Below, in pieces: positions 58,701 through 64,000 of a stretch of DNA of 64,000 bases. Below the pieces are notes generated by a model that was given only the letters and a program-made list of their open reading frames with translations, ran no database searches and was not told the DNA's origin. The DNA is taken from positions 143,918-207,917 of the forward strand of contig JAEHOE010000178.1 in assembly GCA_016858145.1 (NCBI GenBank), in the 5' to 3' direction. Both the position numbers and the translations under genes were made by a program. The DNA comes from Edaphochlamys debaryana (lineage: Eukaryota; Chlorophyta; Chlorophyceae; Chlamydomonadales). The number at the start of each line of letters is the position of its first letter. The first letter of the stretch is position 1.

Positions 58701-59915
58701 CTCTGCAACTACTATCGTTGTTACATCCCCCGCTTCGCCTGCATCGCCAACCCGCTCTACGAGCTCACCAAGAAGGGCGTCACGTGGGGTCCCGAAACCT
58801 GGCAGCCGCGCCACCAGGAGGCCTTGGACCAGCTCAAGGCCGAGTTCTCGACCAACGACCGGCTGCTGCGCAAGCCTGATCCCAACCGTCAACTGATCCT
58901 GCACACTGACTTTTCCAATGTAGGCATCAGCGCCGTCCTAGGCCAACTGGATGACGAAGGGCACGAGTACATGGTAGCCTGCATCTCGCGCTCACTCAAC
59001 GTGCACGAGCGCAACTACACCTCCTACAAGGGTGAGATGCTGGCTGCCTGCTGGGCAATGAAGATGCTGCGCCCCTACCTGATAGGCCCACGCTTCATCC
59101 TGGTCACCGACCACGCGCCCCTGCTCTGGCTGATGGAGAACCAAAACCTAGTGGGGCAGTACGCTCGCTGGGCACTCTTGATGCAAGAGTACGACTTCGA
59201 TGTCGCCCATCGGCCAGGCCAGCTCCACTATAACGCTGACACCCTCAGCCGCTCGCCTCTGCCCTCGAGCGCTGATGGCTCTGGAGCCCGCATGGATGAG
59301 GACTCCGACGCCAAGCCGCCGCCACCTCGGCTCGTCCCGTATCCGACCGTCACGCCCTCGGCGCAACCCACGGCGTTCATGTCTGCAGCCCAAGTCCTGG
59401 CGCTGCGCGCTCGCGAGGAGTACTCCCTGCTGGCCACCGTCACGGGACAGGGCTCCGCCCTCGCGCCCTCTCCCGACGAGTGGCTCGCTGGCGGCAACGG
59501 CACGGCCTCTGACCCCGTCGAGCGCTTCGCCGACCCCGAGTGCACTGCGGCTCAGCTCCTGACCCGACAGGCCAACCTCACCGCCAACCGCGTCGTGCGC
59601 GAGGCCCGAGACGCCCTCCGGGCGACCTCGCTTTCGCCGCCGCGTCCCCGCCGAGTTGCCGAGGGCCGCACCGTCGCCCTCGACACCAGTCTGCTCTCGC
59701 ACCACTTCCTGGAGCACGCCCTCACGGAAGGGCTGGTAATCGTGGAGTGCGGCACCTCCGCCGCCACGGGCCTCGAGGCCTGCCTCCGGGCGGGCTGGAC
59801 CGTGCGCCGTTATCACACCCCTGGGCGCGCCCGCGCAAGAGCATTCGCTGCTGCGCCGCCGCCTGGGCTGGCTCCGTGCCTCCTTTCCCCGACAGCTTCG
59901 CGGCTCCGCCGTTGA
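55410..59915 (+). CDS. Pol ORF2: protease-like, reverse transcriptase, RNase H, start of C5-MTase-like domain
   Basis: Open for 1501 codons. The first part has VDMGLTGACC and YGIVFGRPFLSLL, resembling a retropepsin in which D-T-G has become D-M-G. A Glu/Ser/Asp-rich linker and a basic coiled stretch follow, with one hydrophobic segment at ~648-667 (TFTFAIVMLVFLGCWRL). Reverse transcriptase: motif A-like CDCRAAFNQLPL, motif B-like YGAVNATAAWQRVL, catalytic FVDD at residues 1014-1017, then FLGHMVSADGLRP. RNase H: LHTDFSNVGISAVLGQ (Asp ~1167), YKGEMLAACWA, VTDHAPLLWL, HYNADTLSR. These are Ty3/gypsy hallmarks. The C-terminus enters a methyltransferase-like domain (IVECGTSAATGLEACLRAGW) and then leaves frame near 59825. 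Confidence 0.9.
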   Translation: MLTAALASRYPYLPPPLPAPIVRDALVPPLPAEQPGSDPQALPASQQAYMWRRASAIMVGDVIFGEGCADTYQRYTEREAAVALPRPPPPVCVLASACYHGSSLTDDVTPMDRNDLCTGLLFGDNERSRWESQGLPKIEITCAGFDITSASYSVDMGLTGACCLMRQDLFNGVPVAVLQDTAVTTAGLYHEDEVIKVFGARGVKKSCYSTKRTARDVRIFINGTLGCDGAPGEPAAIMVQVPVAPVLPVEDLPYGIVFGRPFLSLLRANISVRTSGDEYWLSYPVDDTASWRTRLWLCNRYTDNAIRFCALATAPASSRGGVEPEPESEPEPESKLSSSAKLLEPAPPLATMPGDEQPDSASGNSGPGPAGERDGKALPDSKCSATPRQLPFWVKANTPAKRSINGPGAAGRSPAAEPLETGESSAPGTAGTESQAKGSSSLPSCGLIDHDVYGVSFTRALHLLCDLGARTIAYGATTFGIWVPLPHCPRAIARLIAASPVYGPVQPYDTFGANTTDTEYEDWHSTSSEEESDDDAELDEQLDDWMEHVQWRLGCMILRRVTRSINRKLARQARRELRRREELRAQAFAAMEQARRRYLSLVKRQLLQQRAERWAATAGAKVPKPRYAPPDANTKSATPARWRLNSYKTFTFAIVMLVFLGCWRLSDATPNCVPHPAYPQGGQWLPPSWAQLEQSPATTPLEQAMRRIQLRDPAPPARRSPPQAPPAGSPSADTPLAEPPSTFVTGTAPANASGVERPAAPPTEPPDVAALGPSPANVTTPDGARTPPEDSTLVKQEAGYTLCIRPDMTEAQRDDLRALFGKYDHLFARSLKDIGCYRGELGPVRLELKHNNPIFEAPRRHLAAERLVEDAKCRELYDADIIEPSNSTQYAMNVTLPRKKGIDGSYESNEYRYCADARRINAASVRDYFRPPAPEDLFDRILGARFITKCDCRAAFNQLPLAEEDRDKTSFWWNNTLWRYKRLMYGAVNATAAWQRVLSHHVRKYGLQDCVYLFVDDAAVTGRTAEEHEQNLARFLAMLDEINIKLHPDKTVVAADKIEFLGHMVSADGLRPVQAKVAAIQAIQPPRSLTELQALLSLCNYYRCYIPRFACIANPLYELTKKGVTWGPETWQPRHQEALDQLKAEFSTNDRLLRKPDPNRQLILHTDFSNVGISAVLGQLDDEGHEYMVACISRSLNVHERNYTSYKGEMLAACWAMKMLRPYLIGPRFILVTDHAPLLWLMENQNLVGQYARWALLMQEYDFDVAHRPGQLHYNADTLSRSPLPSSADGSGARMDEDSDAKPPPPRLVPYPTVTPSAQPTAFMSAAQVLALRAREEYSLLATVTGQGSALAPSPDEWLAGGNGTASDPVERFADPECTAAQLLTRQANLTANRVVREARDALRATSLSPPRPRRVAEGRTVALDTSLLSHHFLEHALTEGLVIVECGTSAATGLEACLRAGWTVRRYHTPGRARARAFAAAPPPGLAPCLLSPTASRLRR

Positions 59916-60290
59916 AAGCCCCTGGGCCGCGCTGCCGCCCGGTCCGCTCACCAACGACCACCTCCTTGCTGCTTCCGCCAGGTCAGGGCAGCAGTGGTTG
60001 GTGCTCGGCAACCTAGACTCGACCCTGGCTCCGCCAGATAGAGTGCTAGAGCTCCTTGGCAGGCTCCAAGAGCTGCAACCCCGACTCCCGCCCGGCTTCC
60101 TGCTGGAGCGCGAGCCTCCAGCGTCTGCGGACACGCCCTTCGGGACCTGCCTCACGCTGGACACCGCTGCCATGGGCAGGGCCCAGCACTCGCTGCGCGC
60201 CTTCTGCACCAACCTCGCGGCCCCCGAGCACCTGCGCAAGGTGGCAACATCTGGTGCCTGGAGCCCCGGTAACCTCTCGGCAGCTGCAGC
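59690..60290 (+). other. Cytosine-C5-methyltransferase-like domain, degenerate and frame-split
   Basis: In frame with ORF2: SHHFLEHAL then IVECGTSAATGLEACLRAGW, resembling motif I (F-G-G-x-x-t-G-l-e-a-l-l-r-a-G) of DNMTs. After a frame change near 59825: LGWLRASFPRQL, QQWLVLGNLDS (position of the Pro-Cys motif IV, with the Cys missing), LPPGFLLEREP (position of the E-N-V motif VI) and GRAQHSLRAFCTNLA (compare the R-A-R-Y-F-W-x-N-L-P segment of DNMT3-type enzymes). Order and spacing match a C5-MTase, but the catalytic Cys and the ENV are not intact, so activity is unlikely in this copy. Identification rests on motif order read by eye. Confidence 0.55.
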
Positions 60291-61821
60291 GGCACCCTCG
60301 CGCCGCCTGCCCCTCTGCGAGGCACCCCTCAGCGAGCCCTACTCGGCCTGCGACGTGCCGGGTCGCCCCGTCACCGTCTTCCCGCCGGGCAACCTCGCCA
60401 CTATCCAGCTAGCCTCCACCGCCTCGGCCGTGCCCTCGCCGCTGCTGCCAGAGGAGATAGCCGCCCTGACCGGCCTGGAGCCTGCTTCGCTGCTGGAGCG
60501 GCGCAACGACGGCACCCTCGCCGTGCCCTCCGCCATCGACGCCCTGCAGCAGGGTCTGCAGACTCCAGCTGCTGCACGCATCCTTCTCTGCGCACAAGCC
60601 ATTCAACGCGCTTTCGTCACCCCGCACCACATGGCTCGCATGCCACCTCAGCAGGCGCCACCGGCTGCCCCGCTGGGGGGGGGTAGGGAGATTGAAAACA
60701 ACACAGCGGCGCAGCCTGCAGCCCTGGTCACCACCGCGCTGCAGCACCACCAATCCAACGAGCACTGGACTTCTGCCCTGGTCTCGGCCGCCGCCGACGC
60801 ACAGGAGTCCCGCTACTGCGACCCTTGGGAGGACAAGCAACTGCTCCACTACCTCGCCCAGGGCACCTGCCCCGCCGGCATTGTCGGAGAAGCGGCTAGA
60901 CGGGTGGCGCGTCGCGCCATCAACTACCGCTTCGACGACCGGAGCAACCGCCTGTACCGCCGCATGCCTAACAGCACCATGCGCGAGGTACCCCCACCTG
61001 AGCGCCGCCAAGCCATCATCCAGGAGGCCCACCACCGCCTGGGGCACTGGGGAGCTCGCCGCACCCTGTGCCTGGTCCAGAACGGCTACTGGTGGCAAGG
61101 CATGTCCAGGGATGTCGAGTATGTGGTTCAGCGCTGCCCCCTGTGCGATCGCGCCAACACCGTCGGTAACGTCACTCCGCCCGAGTTGCACCCCCTGCCA
61201 ATCCGCGGGCCCTTCTTCCGCTGGCACGTGGACCTGGCTGGGCCCCTCACTCGCACGAGCTCCGGCTACGAGTACGTCATGGTCTGCGTCGAGGCTTGGA
61301 CCAAGCACGTGGAGATGATCCCGCTTCGCTCCAAGGGCTCGGAGGAGGTGGCCAACGCCTTCCTAGCCAACGTCCTAGCCCGCTTCTCGGCGCCCGCCGA
61401 GGTGGTGACCGATGGAGGCACCGAGTTCCAAGGCGCCTTTGCCGCCCTGCTCGAACAATGTTTCATCGACCATCGTCACACGTCGCCCAACCACCCGCAG
61501 GCCAACGGCGCTGCGGAAAGGGTTGTGCAGGTCTGCAAACGCTCTCTGCGCAAGTACTGCGCTCAGTACGCCTCCGCCGAGCGCTGGGACGAGTACCTGC
61601 CTTGGGTCCTGATGGGCTACCGCTGCTCCCCTCAGAAGTCCACCGGCAAGTCCCCGTTTGAGCTCATGTACGGCGCACCGCCTGCTGTGCCCTCGGCGCC
61701 GCCGAGCTGTGGGCAGAGGCGATCGACCCTGAGGCCGATCCGCAACGGGCCGACCAACTCGTCATGCTGCGCTCACACAACGTGCAACAGGCCGCGCCTT
61801 TCAACGGCCAGAACCTGCTGA
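59826..61821 (+). CDS. Pol ORF3: end of MTase-like domain and DDE integrase
   Basis: Open frame, +1 relative to ORF2; no ATG is needed if it is part of Pol, and the first in-frame ATG-independent start lies near 59998. Residues numbered from 59998. After the methyltransferase-like remainder (~1-95) and a linker comes the integrase: an HHCC zinc domain (H345/H346-RLGH ... C380-PL-C383), then the catalytic core with Asp412 (WHVDLAG), Asp472 (VVTDGGTEFQG) and Glu507 (NHPQANGAAERV), exactly D-D-35-E. The core is complete. The frame runs out after ELMYGAPPAVPS near 61690, where the next frame continues the integrase C-terminus (AAELWAEAIDPEAD). Integrase inserts the cDNA into the host genome. Confidence 0.88.
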
Positions 61822-62501
61822 CGGCGCAATGGCGAGACCGCCACAACTACGCCCGCGTGCGAGCTGGCGGCTACAAGCCCCGCTTCACCAAATTCAACGT
61901 GGGCGACTACGTCTACGTCATCCTGCGCAATCAGAACAACACGCTCCAACTGCCCGTCCGCGACACCGTGCTCCGCATTGTGGCCGTGAGCCCAGAGGGA
62001 GTTGCCGAGCTGATGGGCCGCGACGGCACCATCCGCAAGGAGCACGTGAGCAACCTTGCCCCCTGCCACCTCCAAGACCTGGACCCAATCGTCGATCCCC
62101 GCATCGCGGTGCCGCCGCTGGACCTGCCCTGCGAGATCTGTGCCTTCCCAGGCGACGAGTCCAAGATGGTCATGTGCGACGGGTGCGGCACCGGCTGGCA
62201 CCTGTACTGCCTTCGACCCCCGCTCCAGCGCGTGCCCCGCGGCACCTGGACTTGTCCCGACTGCCAGTGCCGCGGCGTGACACCGGCAACGATTGATCAG
62301 CTACCTGCCCCCGTACCGCGCGAGGCACCGCAGCCGCAGATCTTCCCCTCCGCCCAAGCGCGCCGTCGGCTCAGCGAGGCCAAAGCGCTGGAGGGCGTTC
62401 CCTGCTCCCGCAAGGTCCGAGACCCCGCGACCAACACCTTCGTGAACCGTAGGGGCACCCTGCACTACAAGTCGGAGCGAGCCGCACTCTCGCCCCATTG
62501 A
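61690..62501 (+). CDS. Integrase C-terminal region with PHD finger
   Basis: Continues Pol after a frame change. First comes an integrase C-terminal SH3-like part (FKFNVGDYVYVILRN is near the observed KFNVGDYVYVILRN, then VLRIVAVSPEGVAELMGRDG). At 62128-62268 follows a complete PHD finger with Cys4-His-Cys3 ligands: CEIC, CDGC, GWHLYC, CPDC, and the conserved Trp before the last pair (TWTCPDC). It ends with a basic tail (KVRDPATNTFVNRRG) and TGA at 62499-62501. PHD fingers read histone H3 tails. Chromodomains at this position steer chromoviral integrases, so the PHD could target insertion to particular chromatin. That role is inferred. Confidence 0.85.
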
Positions 62502-63266
62502 GGCGCGCTACACTGACGGCACCGCGGAGCGCCTGACTCTGCGAGCAGCCAAAGCATGCGCTCAAACCGTCCACCACGGCCCTCGTCACGGCGGCTGGGG
62601 TTCCGCCCTTAGTCCTGCCCGACACCTGGACCTATCTTCGCCAAGCGCCCGAGCTGCTGCGCTGCTGCAGCTGCGCTCCGTGCCCGGGCTGGCCTCCAGC
62701 CTGCCTGAGTCCTTTCCCACGGGTACGCACCCTGCGCCCGCTGAGGAGGCGCTCAACCTGCTTCTGGACCACCTGGACGCAAGCCGATCGCCCGTCATTC
62801 TGGACCCGTGCGCCGGCGACGAGACCTGGCCAACGCGCTCCGCGCGAGAGGCTACTCCGTCTGCGCCAACGGGGGCCGGGCCACCGAGGCCCCGGGCTGG
62901 CCCCGCTTGGATCCCCTACAACCTGGGACCTACCGCCGCCTCGCCACGCCCGGCGAGTCCTGGCTCATCATCTCTGCTCCGCACCCGGAGCTCCTGCCCT
63001 TCTGGCTGCCCTTGGCCGTCGCCATGGTGCCGCTAGTCGTGGCCTTCATCCCACGGCGCATGCTGACGGCCCCGCCGGACGCATGGGCCGCCCTGCTCAA
63101 CGCCTTCACGGAGGACGAGCGGCTGGCCATCATCACTGGAGACACCTGTGGATACGTCAACGGAAAGCCTGGAGCTTGGCTGTTAGTGTTCCGGGATGCG
63201 ACCATGAGGGCGCAGCTGATGAGGGGTATCGGGAAGGGACGCGCTGGGCACTGGGTGCATGCGTAG
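62497..63266 (+). CDS. Amino-methyltransferase-like domain at the 3' end of Pol
   Basis: Begins by overlapping the previous stop in another frame (IEARYTDGTAERLTLRAAK), continues through ALNLLLDHLDASRSP and reaches VILDPCAGD (62794-62820), a class I SAM-binding motif I. The reading then moves frame by a small indel at ~62820 and continues DLANALRARGYSVCANGG, as expected after motif I. WLIISAPHPELLPFWLPLAV sits where N6/N4 amino-methyltransferases have their (D/N/S)-P-P-(Y/F/W) motif; here it is S-A-P-H, so the catalytic motif is altered. It ends GKGRAGHWVHA-stop. DIRS-type elements carry adenine-methylase-like domains; one in a DDE-integrase element is unusual. Confidence 0.6.
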
Positions 63267-63453
63267 ATAGGGAGGTGAACCGAGGGAGATGAGTTCTGCT
63301 GGCTGTAGCCTGGTGAGGACACTTAGCGAGCATGGGGGAGGATTGAGGTTTCTCTGCTGGAGGGAACTGTTGTGTACAGCTGAGCGAACTGCTTCTGACT
63401 TAGCGTATGGCCTCGAGGCCGCCTGACTTCGCGTTTTTGGCTCTAGAGTCGCC

Positions 63454-63464
63454 AAGGGGGGGAG
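63454..63464 (+). promoter_or_regulatory. Polypurine tract
   Basis: aagggggggag directly precedes, and overlaps by two bases, block A. This is the position from which plus-strand DNA synthesis is primed in retroelements with LTR-type replication. Confidence 0.6.
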
Positions 63465-63512
63465 TTCGGTCAGCCGGCTGCACTTTGCCGTAGCCCATAG
63501 TGTGTCCTGACA
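63463..63512 (+). repeat. Block A, inner copy
   Basis: Fifty bases from agttcggtcagccggctgca to gtgtgtcctgaca, identical to 63951-64000. Two bases (gc) separate it from the right-hand block B. Confidence 0.9.
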
Positions 63513-63514
63513 GC

Positions 63515-63950
63515 TGACAGAGCACAGTACCGTCGCTGTCACAGTATGGTTGCCGGTTGGAGTTGAGGTAGGGTGCTGGAGGTTTGTGGTTGGTCTGCTG
63601 GTTGGTGCGGAGGGTTACGTCTAGGGTTGAGACTAGGGTTGTGACACCAGGGTTTGGCTCGTGACACGTGGCATGAGCACCTGAGGTACGGCAAAGAGCC
63701 CTTCCGAGGGGGCGACTTAGGCGAACGCCCAGCTTCCGACTGGCAAGTCGGAAGCACTACTTGCTGCGGATCTACTCTGCTGTGACTGTAACTACTAGAG
63801 TGTTGCTGCTCTGCTGCCTCTAGCGCCTGCGGCGCAGTCTCTGTGCCATCCGACGACTTCCCGAGGAGCCTTCGCTCGACCCAGCCGCTGAGCCTCAGCG
63901 CTGGTCCTAGAAGTGAGCCCAGGCACCGCCTGCGTCTTTGCTCGCCGATT
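63515..63950 (+). repeat. Block B, right copy
   Basis: Copy of 49956-50394. On the left side B runs into the coding region (gatt|tgcttccgac); here it runs directly into a second block A (gatt|agttcggtca). Confidence 0.9.
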
Positions 63951-64000
63951 AGTTCGGTCAGCCGGCTGCACTTTGCCGTAGCCCATAGTGTGTCCTGACA
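63951..64000 (+). repeat. Block A, outer copy at the window edge
   Basis: Identical to 63463-63512 and ends exactly where the window ends, so whether the element stops here or continues into another B cannot be seen. Confidence 0.85.

Larger units (their letters stand above)
49956..64000 (+). mobile_element. Ty3/gypsy-like retroelement with two methyltransferase-like domains, a PHD finger and split direct repeats
   Basis: About 14 kb, reaching the window edge. Order: repeat B; Gag (CCHC knuckle); protease-like region; reverse transcriptase-RNase H of the Ty3/gypsy type; cytosine-C5-methyltransferase-like domain; HHCC-DDE integrase; PHD finger; amino-methyltransferase-like domain; purine tract; repeats A, B, A. 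The coding region is spread over several frames: Gag and Pol overlap, and three further frame changes split the 3' half. The two B copies differ by only about eight changes in ~437 bases, so insertion is fairly recent, while the frame changes suggest either programmed shifts or early decay. The left edge lies inside a minus-strand host exon. Confidence 0.85.

Noticed and set aside
49956..64000. Classification as a DIRS element
   Set aside because: The repeat layout fits, but there is a clear HHCC/D-D-35-E integrase and no tyrosine recombinase motif was seen.
1..64000. tRNA, rRNA, CRISPR arrays, bacterial operons
   Set aside because: None seen; spliceosomal introns, eukaryotic domains and retroelements show nuclear algal DNA.

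Overview
The window is nuclear DNA of a green alga, most likely a volvocine or other chlamydomonadalean chlorophyte. It is very GC-rich. Genes are split into many short exons with GT-AG introns whose 3' ends are C-rich (..cccccag). One gene is an almost full-length match in layout to the basal-body protein Bld10p/CEP135, which implies a flagellate. Gene models were built by hand by joining splice sites. Five long models (GRDP-like, patatin, BLD10, CID7-like, first RING-CH) keep the reading frame across every junction, which is strong internal support.

Layout. 1-1139: broken F-box/LRR-like paralogue. 1140-4834: mostly non-coding, with G-rich tracts and a short LRR-like relic. 4835-8045: end of an unidentified gene whose intron holds a 5'-truncated LINE (4974-6974). 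8634-12739: GRDP-like gene (DUF1399, Gly/Cys-rich tail), 15 exons, 683 aa. 13507-15790: second, frameshifted F-box/LRR-like copy, sharing a 390-bp near-identical block with the first. 17141-18566 and 20000-21075: tandem membrane-anchored RING-CH genes, the second with a premature stop. 22955-25991: patatin-like lipase, 8 exons, 407 aa. 27958-39665 (minus): BLD10/CEP135, 36 exons, 1622 aa. 41379-42371 (minus) and 42752-43030 (plus): two small membrane proteins, divergently arranged. 43276-46948: CID7-like protein with PAM2, CUE, DUF1771 and SMR domains, 698 aa. 47788-48119 (minus): broken ankyrin-like fragment. 49001-49955 (minus): exons of a gene cut by the next element.

49956-64000: a retroelement of about 14 kb that fills the rest of the window and is the most interesting feature. 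It encodes Gag with a CCHC knuckle, a Ty3/gypsy-type reverse transcriptase-RNase H and a DDE integrase. It also carries a cytosine-C5-methyltransferase-like domain between RNase H and integrase, a PHD finger after the integrase, and an amino-methyltransferase-like domain at the 3' end. Its terminal repeats are not simple LTRs: block B is at the left, and A-B-A is at the right. That is the split-direct-repeat layout known from DIRS/PAT elements, here joined to a DDE integrase.

The host genes look unrelated to each other (centriole assembly, lipid hydrolysis, ubiquitin ligation, RNA/poly(A)-binding-protein contact), as expected for nuclear genes. No operons, CRISPR arrays, rRNA or tRNA genes were seen.
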